Positions 43,146 through 52,535 of a stretch of DNA of 64,000 nt are shown in pieces; position 1 is the first letter of the stretch, and each line of letters begins with the position of its first letter. The notes under the pieces are model-generated. The model worked only from the letters and a program-made list of their open reading frames with translations. It made no database searches and was not told the DNA's origin. The translations under genes and the position numbers were made by a program. Origin of the DNA: Mongoliitalea daihaiensis (GTDB taxonomy: Bacteria > Bacteroidota > Bacteroidia > Cytophagales > Cyclobacteriaceae). The stretch spans positions 2,454,001 through 2,518,000 of the forward strand of contig NZ_CP063779.1 in the NCBI RefSeq assembly GCF_021596945.1, in the 5' to 3' direction.

Positions 43146-44242
43146 TGAACAAACAAGCTTTTGGCATCAAATCCGGTAGGAGTATTTCTAAAGTGATATT
43201 TCTTCAACACTACGCCATCTTTTAAAAGCATAATGCCGGGATTTGAACGCATAATAGTTTTGATTACGGTTGCATCTCCAAGATAAGTTGGGATCGTCCA
43301 ATTTAACTGTGCCATCATAGCATCGATTTCCTCTTGGGAAGAAGCTGCTACTACCGAAACCTGTATGGGACTTTCTGAAAGCTCTTGAATTAAGTCTTTC
43401 ATTTTTCTTAAGTTATCTAAATTGAGTTTGCGGACATTGGAAATTAAGATTAACGCCTGATTACCTGAGAGAATCTCTTCTGTAAAATCTCCTTGACTGT
43501 TCCAGATGGCGAAATCAGTGATTTTTGGCAATGCTTCTTCGTTGATCAAACGCATTTCTACGAACTCATATCCATCTTCCATTGGATAGGTGTCAAAAAT
43601 AAATTCGTCTCCATCCTTGGTCATGACGTATTCATATTGCAAAGGTGCTGATGGTAGCATTGCATCTGTAATATTTACTCCTTCCTTGTAGGCTCTAAAA
43701 TCTATGAAAGGGAGGTTTCTAATAGCGATGATGGCTAATAAAAGAGAGACTACTAAGCTAACTCTTGTAGTCCAAGAAGCCCATGCTGGACTATCATTAC
43801 CCAAATCTTTTTTGAAAATGAATAAAAAGCCTAAGAGTACTAATAAAACTACATCCTTTGCAAAGGATTCCCAGGGAGTCAATTTGATGGCATCACCAAA
43901 ACATCCACAGTCCGTTACTTTGTTAAAATACGCAGAATAAAAGGTGAGGAAGGTGAAGAACACCGTTAGTCCCAGCAAAGTATACAGGGTCCACCTGAGA
44001 CGGGTACCAGTGATCAGCATAACTCCCAATACTACTTCTAATACCACGATAAACACAGCCAATGGTAATGCGATATCTTTGAAAACAAAGAAAAAAGAAG
44101 CAATGTCATTGGAAAAAACATCAAAGTATTCTTCTAATTTAATGGCTGTTCCTACAGGGTCATTTACTTTGATCAGTCCAGAGAAAATAAAAACTCCTCC
44201 AACGAAAAAACGAACAATGAATATAGCTAAGTTTTTAAGCAT
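43142..44242 (-). CDS. BT_3928-family membrane protein (DoxX/MauE-like plus thioredoxin-like)
   Basis: This 366-residue protein has four to five membrane segments of DoxX/MauE type (about 5-25, 48-78, 85-108, 125-145 and 155-172). FFVGGVFIFSGLIKVNDPVG and the CGCFGD pair (near 118-123) are typical. The C-terminal soluble part (about 200-366) looks thioredoxin-like but has no CxxC. The family name is from Bacteroides BT_3928 and its function is unproven; MauE-like proteins are linked to disulfide transfer. The operon position, between DUF1599 and aroK, is common in Bacteroidota. Confidence 0.85.
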   Translation of the reverse strand: MLKNLAIFIVRFFVGGVFIFSGLIKVNDPVGTAIKLEEYFDVFSNDIASFFFVFKDIALPLAVFIVVLEVVLGVMLITGTRLRWTLYTLLGLTVFFTFLTFYSAYFNKVTDCGCFGDAIKLTPWESFAKDVVLLVLLGFLFIFKKDLGNDSPAWASWTTRVSLVVSLLLAIIAIRNLPFIDFRAYKEGVNITDAMLPSAPLQYEYVMTKDGDEFIFDTYPMEDGYEFVEMRLINEEALPKITDFAIWNSQGDFTEEILSGNQALILISNVRKLNLDNLRKMKDLIQELSESPIQVSVVAASSQEEIDAMMAQLNWTIPTYLGDATVIKTIMRSNPGIMLLKDGVVLKKYHFRNTPTGFDAKSLFVQ

Positions 44243-44780
44243 GGTCTTTAAATTTGATTAAACAGAATACTGCATAGTTAATCATGTCTTGGTAGTTTGC
44301 CTCAATGCCTTCTGACACTAAAGTGTTACCAGAGTTGTCTTCAATTTGTTTTACTCGGTATAGTTTCATGAGAATGATATCAGTGATGGAAGAGATACGC
44401 ATATCTCGCCACGCTTCACCGTAATCATGGTTTTTATTTTCTAATAGTTTGCGTGTTGCATTTGCCCAGTGGTCGTAGAGCGGGTCTAATTCCTCATAAG
44501 GAATTTCCAAGCGATCATCATTTTGTAATTGAATCTGTATCAACGCAATGATGCAATAGTTGATAATTCCTACAAACTCATCTGCAATTGGGTCATTCAC
44601 TTTTTGATTTCCTTTTTCTTGGATAGAGCGAATGCGTTGTGCTTTGATGAAAATTTGATCGGTGATAGATGGAAGACGAAGAATTCTCCAAGCAGTCCCA
44701 TAGTCTATTGCTTTCTTCTTAAAAAGTTCTTTACAATGGCTGATAACTTCATTATATTCGCTCACAGTTTGTGTTTTCAA
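44235..44780 (-). CDS. DUF1599-domain protein
   Basis: This 181-residue cytosolic protein contains two similar halves: CKELFKKKAIDYGTAWRILR and TRKLLENKNHDYGEAWRDMR, the tandem DUF1599 repeat, which has been related to nucleotide modification. The start is unclear: a TTG at 44780 fits the family N-terminus, but the promoter-like TACCTTTG at 44778-44785 overlaps it. A GTG at 44765 is the alternative. It overlaps the BT_3928-like gene by eight bases and heads the minus-strand operon, divergent from folP. Confidence 0.9.
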   Translation of the reverse strand: MKTQTVSEYNEVISHCKELFKKKAIDYGTAWRILRLPSITDQIFIKAQRIRSIQEKGNQKVNDPIADEFVGIINYCIIALIQIQLQNDDRLEIPYEELDPLYDHWANATRKLLENKNHDYGEAWRDMRISSITDIILMKLYRVKQIEDNSGNTLVSEGIEANYQDMINYAVFCLIKFKDHA

Positions 44781-44785
44781 AGGTA
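44778..44785 (-). promoter_or_regulatory. Possible -7 element of the DUF1599 operon
   Basis: On the minus strand TACCTTTG matches TAnnTTTG exactly. It sits on the TTG start candidate of the DUF1599 gene, so either that start is wrong or the match is chance. Confidence 0.35.
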
Positions 44786-44794
44786 TCGTGTTTA

Positions 44795-45679
44795 ATGGAT
44801 TCCAATATTAGTAATTCTTCGAAAATCGAAGATAAATCTTTTGCTGCAAAAATAACACTTCAATCCAAAGGAAAGCTTTTTTTATTGGATGAACCGAAGG
44901 TAATGGGCATTTTAAATTTGACGCCTGATTCATTTTTCGAAGGGAGTAGGGTCCAACTAGATGCAGATGTCTTACACTTAAAAGTAAAACAGATGGTAGA
45001 TGATGGTGTTGATATCATTGATATCGGAGGCTACAGCACCAGACCCGGGGCAGATGAGGTAACTGTTGAGGAGGAATGTGAGCGTACTGTTTGGGCAGTA
45101 GCCTTCATTAAGGAAAAATTTCCAGATCATTGGATTTCCATAGATACTTTTCGTGCGGAAGTTGCCAAAGCGGCAGTCCATGCTGGTGCTGATATCGTAA
45201 ATGATATTTCAGCCGGCTCGTTAGACCCAAAGATGATTGAAATCGTAGGGAGACTAGGAGTTCCTTACATTGCCATGCATATGAGAGGCAATCCTCAAAC
45301 GATGCAAGGATTGACTCAATACGAGGATATCTTGAAGGAAATGTTGGTTTTCTTTCAAGAAAAATATCAACAGTGTATTCAAGCTGGAATTCGGGATGTG
45401 ATTTTAGATCCTGGCTTTGGTTTTGCAAAAACTTTGGAACAAAATTATTGGATTCTCAAAAATTTATCTTATTTTAAGAACATTCCAATACCGATACTCG
45501 TAGGGCTTTCAAGGAAATCTATGATATACAAAAAATTAGGAGTAAGTGCTGAAGAATCATTAAATGGAACTACTGCACTTCATATGGTGTCTTTAATAAA
45601 TGGGGCACAAGTTTTGAGAGTGCATGATGTATTGGAGGCAAAACAAACCATTGAATTATATAAACAAGTATACCGTTGA
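44795..45679 (+). CDS. folP: Dihydropteroate synthase
   Basis: FolP joins pABA to dihydropterin pyrophosphate in folate synthesis and is the sulfonamide target. I chose the ATG at 44795 (294 residues); one at 44771 would overlap the divergent DUF1599 start. MGILNLTPDSFFEG, IIDIGGYSTRPGA, SIDTFRAEVA, AGADIVNDISAG, ILDPGFGFAK and VGLSRKSMI are the conserved TIM-barrel motifs. Length is typical. Its stop overlaps the TTG start of cdaA (TTGA), so the two are coupled. Confidence 0.96.
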   Translation: MDSNISNSSKIEDKSFAAKITLQSKGKLFLLDEPKVMGILNLTPDSFFEGSRVQLDADVLHLKVKQMVDDGVDIIDIGGYSTRPGADEVTVEEECERTVWAVAFIKEKFPDHWISIDTFRAEVAKAAVHAGADIVNDISAGSLDPKMIEIVGRLGVPYIAMHMRGNPQTMQGLTQYEDILKEMLVFFQEKYQQCIQAGIRDVILDPGFGFAKTLEQNYWILKNLSYFKNIPIPILVGLSRKSMIYKKLGVSAEESLNGTTALHMVSLINGAQVLRVHDVLEAKQTIELYKQVYR

Positions 45680-46545
45680 TATTTTTATTTAAAATAGGCT
45701 TTTTGGAAATCTCCATCGTGAATCTAGTCGATATCTCGTTGGTAAGTATCCTGATTTATCAGGTCTATAAGTTATTGCGCGGTAGTGTGGCCATTAAAAT
45801 CTTTTTAGGCTTCTTGTCGATTTACTTGGTGTATTTGTTGGTCAATGCCCTCCGAATGGAATTGCTTACAATTATTCTTGGTCAATTTATGGGTGTGGGT
45901 GTCATTGCGGCAATCATCATTTTTGCTCCTGAAATACGGAAGTTTTTATTGATCATTGGAAGATCATCCTTTTTATCCAATGAAAGTATTTGGCAAGAGT
46001 TGTTGTTTTGGCGAAAGCGAGAATCCAGTGCATTTAATATCAACCCTATCATAGAAGCTACCAAATCTTTGGCAGGTACCAATACAGGGGCTTTGATGGT
46101 TTTGTCTAAAAATTCAGAATTGAAATTTTATTCTGAGAGTGGTGATATGATGGATGCAATTCTTTCTAAGCGTCTCTTGATTTCAATTTTCAATAAATAC
46201 AGTCCTTTACATGATGGAGCAGTTATTATTTACAATGGGAAAGTAAAAGCAGCTCGATGTATTTTGCCAGTAACGGAGCGAGACATACCTGCACAATTTG
46301 GCTTAAGGCACAGGGCAGCTATCGGAATGTCTGAGGCCACAGATACTTTGGTATTGATTGTTTCTGAAGAAACAGGACAAGTTTCTTTAGCTAAAAATGG
46401 TAAAATTTTACACAATCTCTCTTATCAAGAAGTAAGAGAATTTTTAAATGATTACCTATCTGGTGTAGATATTGACGATAAGTTTGATCCTATATCTGTA
46501 TATGAGCGTCCACAGTTTAAAAAGCCAACGATAAAAACGGGCTGA
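45676..46545 (+). CDS. cdaA: Diadenylate cyclase CdaA (c-di-AMP synthase)
   Basis: This 289-residue enzyme condenses two ATP into c-di-AMP. Three N-terminal membrane helices (about 12-33, 38-58 and 62-86) precede the DAC domain, with the catalytic Asp180-Gly-Ala in LHDGAVII and Arg211-His-Arg in GLRHRAAIG. The start is a TTG overlapping the folP stop (TTGA); the N-terminus from there, LFKIGFLEISIV, fits the Bacteroidota family, and a GTG at 45718 would cut it. It follows folP, a neighbourhood common in this phylum. No cdaR is present. Confidence 0.93.
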   Translation: MIFLFKIGFLEISIVNLVDISLVSILIYQVYKLLRGSVAIKIFLGFLSIYLVYLLVNALRMELLTIILGQFMGVGVIAAIIIFAPEIRKFLLIIGRSSFLSNESIWQELLFWRKRESSAFNINPIIEATKSLAGTNTGALMVLSKNSELKFYSESGDMMDAILSKRLLISIFNKYSPLHDGAVIIYNGKVKAARCILPVTERDIPAQFGLRHRAAIGMSEATDTLVLIVSEETGQVSLAKNGKILHNLSYQEVREFLNDYLSGVDIDDKFDPISVYERPQFKKPTIKTG

Positions 46546-46553
46546 AAACGAAC

Positions 46554-46583
46554 AAGGGGAATGAGCTTAAACTCAATCCCCTT
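46554..46583. terminator. Bidirectional terminator
   Basis: AAGGGGA-A-TGAG pairs with CTCA-A-TCCCCTT around a 6-base loop with one A-A mismatch and is followed by a T-tract on the plus strand. It lies between cdaA and the convergent DUF4494 gene. Confidence 0.8.
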
Positions 46584-46613
46584 TTTTTGTAATCTAACTT
46601 TTATACGCCCTTT

Positions 46614-47228
46614 TTAATCCAAATTATCTTCCTCTTTTTCCTCGTACTCTACCAGTTTAGGTCCTTCTTCTACCTCAACCTGTTCCATCCTTCCCATAGT
46701 CTCTTGGCGAGTAGCTTCTCTTCTTTCTTGATCAGCTTTTACTTCACTCAATGGCTTTAGATTTGATGGAGGTGGAGGAAGTAATTCTTCGTCATCTCGT
46801 TCATAAGGGAAAACTTCAACTATTGGACTTTCAGTGATATCTGGGACTCTGAACGTCACCAACATATTGCTTAAACTTTCATGAATACGCTCATAAGCCT
46901 CTTTTACATCATGGGCTGTGACGAGCATATATTGATTAACTTTCTTTTCCTTTCCACTATCTGCGTCTGCTACGACATATGTAATTTTACATTTGTGCCA
47001 AACATCGATATCATCGTAGGGAAAAACATCTACAAAATTACTTTTACTGATATTGGTCACTTGAAAATCTCCACGTATAGTGGATCCCAACATATCATAA
47101 ATACGTGCTTCAGCTTCTGTAAAGGACACAGCATCAACCAAGTACTGTTCCGATACATTTTTCAGCAGACCCTGCTCATTTTCTTTCGCGTATTTTACTT
47201 TGCACAAAAACCAGATTCTCATGTTCAT
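46614..47228 (-). CDS. DUF4494-domain protein
   Basis: This 204-residue protein contains the DUF4494 pattern MRIWFLCKVKYAKENEQG, EAEARIYDMLGS, DVWHKCKITYVVADADSGKEKK and a C-terminal acidic, Glu-rich tail (about 150-204). It is cytosolic. The function is unknown. The ATG at 47228 and the one at 47222 are both plausible. A promoter with both elements lies upstream. Confidence 0.88.
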   Translation of the reverse strand: MNMRIWFLCKVKYAKENEQGLLKNVSEQYLVDAVSFTEAEARIYDMLGSTIRGDFQVTNISKSNFVDVFPYDDIDVWHKCKITYVVADADSGKEKKVNQYMLVTAHDVKEAYERIHESLSNMLVTFRVPDITESPIVEVFPYERDDEELLPPPPSNLKPLSEVKADQERREATRQETMGRMEQVEVEEGPKLVEYEEKEEDNLD

Positions 47229-47243
47229 TCATTTTTAGAGAAA

Positions 47244-47275
47244 CGAAGGTAAGGGATAATACTAAAAGCCACAAT
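47244..47275 (-). promoter_or_regulatory. Promoter of the DUF4494 gene
   Basis: On the minus strand ATTG (47275-47272) is followed after 20 bases by TACCTTCG (47251-47244), one base off TAnnTTTG. Confidence 0.4.
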
Positions 47276-47337
47276 TAAAAAAATCATTTAGATATCTTTT
47301 AAATTTTCACGTATATTCCCGTACAAACTAATGGCCG

Positions 47338-49620
47338 ATGTGGGATAAATTTTTGTATAGTTTTCCTGTTCAGTTGCTCTTTTTACATCTTAAAAAGAAC
47401 CTGCTGTTGTTGTTATTTTGGTTTGTACTTTTTCTGATAATCATACAGAGTTTTGGGACAGTTTTAGGGATTCCTTTTTTGTTTCTAGACCCCGAGTATC
47501 TCAACGAGGTATCATGGCAGAGTTTTTTTATCGTAGGTATGGCTTTGGCTATTTTCACAATGGCTTTTCAGATGACTACCTATATTTTGGATGGGGCTCG
47601 CTTCAAATTCCTTGCTGTATCCAATAGGCCTTTCCTTCAGTTTTGTCTCAACAATTCAATTATCCCTATCATTTTTCATGTAATTTATCTCTTGTCAGTG
47701 TATCAGTTTCAGCAGAGCAACGAATTGGGAGCCCAGCAAGCTGTATGGAAACTCATCCTTGGCTTTTTGGTAGGAAACTTATTGACTTATATAATTTTAC
47801 TGATCTATTTTGGAGCTACCAACAAAGATTTTTTTATTCTTTTTGCTGATTCTGTGGAAAAAAGACTCCGAAAAACGAAGCTTCCTCGAGCCAATATGTT
47901 GAGAAGGATCAAGGAAACTCAACAAACCCAAAACAAGGTTCTATATTATTTTGATATTAGCTTTAATTTTATCCCTGTTAGGCAAGATTTATCAAAATTT
48001 GAGGCGCAAAAACTTTTGAAAGTATTTGATCAGAACCATTTAAACTTGGTGATCATACAGACAGTCTTGATTAGCTCTATTTTTCTGCTGAGTATTTTCC
48101 GAGAGAATCCATATGTGCAAATTCCTGCTGCAGCAAGTACCATTTTATTGATGGCTATTCTTACAATGATGGTAGGAGCTATTTCTTTTTGGTTGAGAAG
48201 TTGGGCTATTCCGGCCGTACTGGGAGCATTGATTCTGTTCAATTACTTTTCTGATATTGCTTTATTCAATCGTCCACACGAAGCATTTGGATTGGATTAT
48301 AAAGGAGAGCCATTAGAGTATACAATGGATCAGATTCGAGCTCATCTTCACGAAGATTCAGTCAAGGAGGATAAAGCCTATATGATTGAAGTTTTAAACA
48401 ATTGGAGAGCGAAGTTTCCTATAAATCAACAGCCAAAAATGGTCTTTATTGCCGTCAGTGGAGGAGGTCAGCGATCGGCACTCTGGACTACGCATGTATT
48501 ACAACAGTTGCAAAAGCAGACCGATGAAAAACTTTTTAAGCATACACATCTTATTACAGGTGCCTCAGGAGGAATGATCGGAGCTGCTTTTTTTAGAGAA
48601 CTTTATTTGAGGAATCAATTGAAAGTAGATGATCCGTATTTATCGGCTGAGTTTCTGGATCAAATAGCTGCTGATAATCTCAACCCTATTATTTTTTCTT
48701 TGTTAGTGAATGATCTGATTTTTAGAACTCAATATGTAGAATTCAATGGGAATAAATATCTCAAGGATAGGGGATTTGCTTTTGAAAATCAATTAAGTAT
48801 AAATACTAAAGGCATTTTAAATAAACCGATTGCTGACTATCAAGCACCCGAACGGGAGGCTTTGATTCCCTTACTTCCAATTACACCGTTGATTACTAAT
48901 GACGGGAGAAAGCTAATTATTTCTCCTACGCCTATGTCATATTTGGCAATCTCGGACGAAAGACTAGAAGGATGGAATGAAAAAAATCAAGGAATTGATT
49001 TCCAGAGATTTTTTTATAAAAAAGATGCTATGCAGCTTCGTTTTCTCTCTGCCCTGAGAATGGGAGCAACCTTTCCTTTTATCACTCCAAGCGTACATTT
49101 GCCTACTGACCCTCGGATGGAGACCATGGATGCAGGGCTATCGGATAATTTTGGTATTCAAGATGCTCTAAAGTTTATGCATGTTTTCCGGGATTGGATA
49201 TCCCAAAACACTTCGGGGGTTGTATTAGTGACTATTCGGGATTCTGAAAAATTTACTGAAATCAAAGAAAAACCAAATCCCAAATATCTTCAAAAGCTTT
49301 TTACTCCGTTGCAAAATATTTATGTCAATTGGGACAATGTTCAAACGCTGCATAATGAAGCTCTATTTACTCGATTTAAAGAAAAAGCAACTTTCCCTAT
49401 TCAACGGATAGAATTTGAGTATTCAACAGAAGAATTTTTAAGAGAAAGGGGCTTGGTGGATGCGGGTGGAGATGTACCTACCAATCTACGGGATATCCAA
49501 CGCGCCTCCCTAAATTGGAGATTAACCTCTCAAGAAAAGAAATCCATTTTGGACAATATTTACTATCCATTTAATCAAGCCTCGCTTCGAAGAGTATCTG
49601 AAGTTCCGTGGATAGAGTAG
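47338..49620 (+). CDS. Patatin-like phospholipase with N-terminal membrane domain
   Basis: This 760-residue protein starts with about seven membrane segments (roughly 22-40, 62-80, 108-122, 137-158, 235-253, 264-284 and 288-305). The C-terminal half is a patatin-like lipase: oxyanion hole SGGGQRS (374-380), nucleophile Ser410 in GASGG, and Asp598 in MDAGLSDN (a DAG version of the DG[AG] motif). It probably hydrolyses acyl esters at the cytoplasmic membrane. The fusion layout is less usual than soluble patatins. Neighbours give no clue to substrate. Confidence 0.85.
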   Translation: MWDKFLYSFPVQLLFLHLKKNLLLLLFWFVLFLIIIQSFGTVLGIPFLFLDPEYLNEVSWQSFFIVGMALAIFTMAFQMTTYILDGARFKFLAVSNRPFLQFCLNNSIIPIIFHVIYLLSVYQFQQSNELGAQQAVWKLILGFLVGNLLTYIILLIYFGATNKDFFILFADSVEKRLRKTKLPRANMLRRIKETQQTQNKVLYYFDISFNFIPVRQDLSKFEAQKLLKVFDQNHLNLVIIQTVLISSIFLLSIFRENPYVQIPAAASTILLMAILTMMVGAISFWLRSWAIPAVLGALILFNYFSDIALFNRPHEAFGLDYKGEPLEYTMDQIRAHLHEDSVKEDKAYMIEVLNNWRAKFPINQQPKMVFIAVSGGGQRSALWTTHVLQQLQKQTDEKLFKHTHLITGASGGMIGAAFFRELYLRNQLKVDDPYLSAEFLDQIAADNLNPIIFSLLVNDLIFRTQYVEFNGNKYLKDRGFAFENQLSINTKGILNKPIADYQAPEREALIPLLPITPLITNDGRKLIISPTPMSYLAISDERLEGWNEKNQGIDFQRFFYKKDAMQLRFLSALRMGATFPFITPSVHLPTDPRMETMDAGLSDNFGIQDALKFMHVFRDWISQNTSGVVLVTIRDSEKFTEIKEKPNPKYLQKLFTPLQNIYVNWDNVQTLHNEALFTRFKEKATFPIQRIEFEYSTEEFLRERGLVDAGGDVPTNLRDIQRASLNWRLTSQEKKSILDNIYYPFNQASLRRVSEVPWIE

Positions 49621-49733
49621 AATACGGGGGCTTTGGGAGGGGGGCATAGGTTTTTCCCCGCACTCTCACAGATACTTTAAATATGACCTCTTTCTCAGCA
49701 AGCAAAAATATGCTAAAATTTGATCAGAGTCGA

Positions 49734-51746
49734 TTAATCAACTTCCAACTCTTTTTCAAATATCTCAATTGCATCAGGCTTTCCTACTACATATACCGCA
49801 TCTCCGAATTTGAGTGTTTGTTCTGCTTTAATATCAGTAATGGTTTTACCATTTCGTTTGATTGCTACAATATTGATACCTAAAAGATCTCTGATCTTAG
49901 CATCCTTAAGAGCAACATTGACATATTGCCCAGAATCTTTTTCAACTTTTAGGCAAACAAAATTAATTTCTGGTAAATCGATTTTAGTTTGTGTCTTGGT
50001 ACTGAGAGGAGTTCTGAAAAGCTCGTAATTATGTGAACGGATTTCCTCTGTGAAACTTTCGATGTCATGTCTAGCGACCAAGTACTTATCCAATACCCTA
50101 TAAAATATTTCAATAGAAGTTTCAAACTCTTCGGGGATGACTTCATTCGCTCCTAGGTTGATATTTTCTTCAATCTCGTTGACATAGCGTGTTCTTACAA
50201 TGATGTAAGGGTTAGAACTCATGTGTCTTATGGTAGATACAATGCGTTTGGTTGAGTCAGCATTAGAGATTGCTACGACTGCAACACGAGCCTTGTTGAT
50301 ATTGACATGCTCGAGTACTGTTTCATTCGCAGCATCTCCGTAGATGATTGGTTCACCATTGGATGATTCTACTTTCACTGTTTCTGGATTCATCTCAATA
50401 ATAACATAAGGGATATTTGCTGATTTGGCCGCAAGTGATAAGTTTCTACCATTGAGTCCATAGCCTATGATTACCAGGTGATCTTTTAGCTCATCTTCAT
50501 TGAGGGCAATAGTTTGAGATATTTTACTACTAAATCGTTTGTTGAGTCTACTTGAAACAGGTAGATTGATTATTTTAAATGCAAGTTTTTCGCGATTATT
50601 CAAAAGAAAAGGAGTAATTGTCATGGTAAGAATGGAAATCGCCAGAAAATATTGATAGGTGACAGGATCAAGTAGATTGAGGCGCATCCCCTCTTTTGCT
50701 AAAAGCAAGGAGAATTCACCGATTTGGAAGATAGACAAGCCTACAATGATTGAGTCCTTAAAGTTTTGCCCAATTGCTTTGACTGAGAGAGTAGTGATTA
50801 TGAATTTCACCCCGAAAGTAAGTAAGGTGAGTAGCAAAATCACACCAATGTTTTTGAAAAGGAAGGTAATATCAAATAACATACCTACAGACACAAAGAA
50901 AAAGCTGAGAAAGACTTCTCTAAATGGGAGGATTTTTCCCGTAGCATGATGGCTATAATCTGATTCGGATATAATCAATCCTGCCAAAAAAGCACCTAAA
51001 CCTAGCGATAGCCCTAGTAAAGAGGTGAGATATGCGATAGCAAAACAAATGACGATAATGCTCAGCAAGAAAAGCTCTTCATTACGGGTTTTAGCAATTC
51101 TAAATAATAGTTGAGGCATTAAGTATTTGGCTGTCACAATAGTAATTGCTATAACGGCAACGCCTTTGGCAGCCATCAAAAATAAAGACAAAGCAATATT
51201 GTCAGATTCACCTGCCAACATTGGTGTGAATAACATCAAAGGGACAATTACAATGTCTTGAAAAATCAATACGGCCAATGTCGTTCTACCGGAAATCGTA
51301 TTGACCTGCCCAGCTTCTTGCAAGAGTTTTAATACGATAGCTGTGCTACTCAAGGAAATCAAGAAACCTATGAAAACTGCCACATTCCATTCAAAACCTA
51401 ACAGCGAAGCAAGTAGGGTAGAAACACCTATCGTGATGAAGACCTGTAATGAGCCACCGATAAAGACTGCTTTTTTGATAGCCATCAAACTTTTAAGGGA
51501 AAATTCCATCCCTATTACAAAAAGTAACAGGATCACCCCTATTTCTGATAACACTTCAACGGTAGTAGAGGCTTGAACCAATGAAAGCCCGTAAGGACCG
51601 GCTAGTGCTCCAGTGAAAAGAAAACCGATGATTGTAGGGACTTTGAATCTCATAAAGACCAAAATCACAAGAGTGGCAAGCCCAAAAATCCAGACAAGAT
51701 CTGATAGCATTGGCATCTCCGCAGATGCAAGAATGAAATTTAGCAT
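49734..51746 (-). CDS. KefB-type monovalent cation/proton antiporter with RCK domains
   Basis: This 670-residue CPA2 antiporter has about 12 membrane helices (15-385), with the conserved acidic residue Asp164 in FQDIVIVP. The cytosolic part has a TrkA-N/RCK_N Rossmann domain (about 423-540, VIIGYGLNGR) and a TrkA-C/RCK_C domain (about 590-668, NFVCLKVEKD and FGDAVYVVG). It exports K+ or Na+ in exchange for H+. RCK_C domains of some such transporters bind c-di-AMP; cdaA lies about 3 kb away. A single gene on this strand. Confidence 0.9.
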   Translation of the reverse strand: MLNFILASAEMPMLSDLVWIFGLATLVILVFMRFKVPTIIGFLFTGALAGPYGLSLVQASTTVEVLSEIGVILLLFVIGMEFSLKSLMAIKKAVFIGGSLQVFITIGVSTLLASLLGFEWNVAVFIGFLISLSSTAIVLKLLQEAGQVNTISGRTTLAVLIFQDIVIVPLMLFTPMLAGESDNIALSLFLMAAKGVAVIAITIVTAKYLMPQLLFRIAKTRNEELFLLSIIVICFAIAYLTSLLGLSLGLGAFLAGLIISESDYSHHATGKILPFREVFLSFFFVSVGMLFDITFLFKNIGVILLLTLLTFGVKFIITTLSVKAIGQNFKDSIIVGLSIFQIGEFSLLLAKEGMRLNLLDPVTYQYFLAISILTMTITPFLLNNREKLAFKIINLPVSSRLNKRFSSKISQTIALNEDELKDHLVIIGYGLNGRNLSLAAKSANIPYVIIEMNPETVKVESSNGEPIIYGDAANETVLEHVNINKARVAVVAISNADSTKRIVSTIRHMSSNPYIIVRTRYVNEIEENINLGANEVIPEEFETSIEIFYRVLDKYLVARHDIESFTEEIRSHNYELFRTPLSTKTQTKIDLPEINFVCLKVEKDSGQYVNVALKDAKIRDLLGINIVAIKRNGKTITDIKAEQTLKFGDAVYVVGKPDAIEIFEKELEVD

Positions 51747-51922
51747 TGTGATGATTGGTGAATAGTTACTTAAAAATACAAGCTTTCAGTGGTATTTGTT
51801 CCGTTTTAAACAGATAAAAATATATTTTAAATAATATACACTACTTACACGATTGAAATATGGCAATGAAAAAGGGTTAAAAAAAAAGAGCTTGAGTAAA
51901 CTGATAGCTTTAGGGATCCTTT

Positions 51923-51955
51923 CGACATCTGAACAGTTTACAAGTCCAGATGTCG
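51923..51955. repeat. Inverted repeat
   Basis: CGACATCTG (51923-51931) pairs perfectly with CAGATGTCG (51947-51955) across a 15-base loop. It lies 18 bases past the stop of the DUF962 gene. It has no T-tract, so it is not a standard terminator. Confidence 0.55.
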
Positions 51956-51972
51956 GCAAGGACGAGATGTTA

Positions 51973-52452
51973 TTAATAAGCTAACCCTAATTTTTTGTAG
52001 ATAAAATGCATCAGCCATGCTGGTCCAATCAACAGAAATTGCAAGTCTTTAAGGAATGAAGGTTTTTTACCTTCTATTTTATGTCCATAAAATTGAAAGA
52101 TCCAAGCTACTACAAAAATTGCCACACTTACCAACCACAAGGGTATATCTAGTGCAAGGTTAATAAAATTAGCGAGTGCTAAGCAAATGGCAGAGAAGAA
52201 TAGCATGCCCAATGCTAGGGGAGGAGAGATGGAAACATAATAAAATAAGACGAGTACCAAAATTAGGGTAGCCCAATTGGCAAAGCTATGAAGGAAGGGT
52301 AGTAAGCTGATGAGAGGGCCTGCTGGAATAGAGAATATAAGTCCAACGATACTGAAAAATATAGCAGGAACACATATCCAGTGGATCAACTTATTGGTTT
52401 CATTTTGGTGACTCAATCCATATTCGTGTAATAATTCATCAATTTTTCTCAT
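51973..52452 (-). CDS. DUF962/Mpo1-like membrane protein
   Basis: This 159-residue protein has four membrane helices and the conserved HQNETNKLIHWI (16-27) and FYGHKIEGKKPSF (121-133) motifs of DUF962/YGL010w. The yeast relative Mpo1 is an iron-dependent dioxygenase that shortens 2-hydroxy fatty acids; the shared His residues would bind iron. Whether the bacterial form does the same is not known. The 226-base gap to the antiporter gene holds an inverted repeat and no gene. Confidence 0.88.
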   Translation of the reverse strand: MRKIDELLHEYGLSHQNETNKLIHWICVPAIFFSIVGLIFSIPAGPLISLLPFLHSFANWATLILVLVLFYYVSISPPLALGMLFFSAICLALANFINLALDIPLWLVSVAIFVVAWIFQFYGHKIEGKKPSFLKDLQFLLIGPAWLMHFIYKKLGLAY

Positions 52453-52535
52453 GGGTTATCAGGTGATTTTGAGTTTATTTGTAGAACAGGATACAAGTTA
52501 AACAATCACCTTTACAATTTGAAATAGAATTCTGC

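Noticed and set aside
44771-44794. Earlier ATG for folP at 44771
   Set aside because: It would overlap the divergent DUF1599 start and adds residues with no family support.
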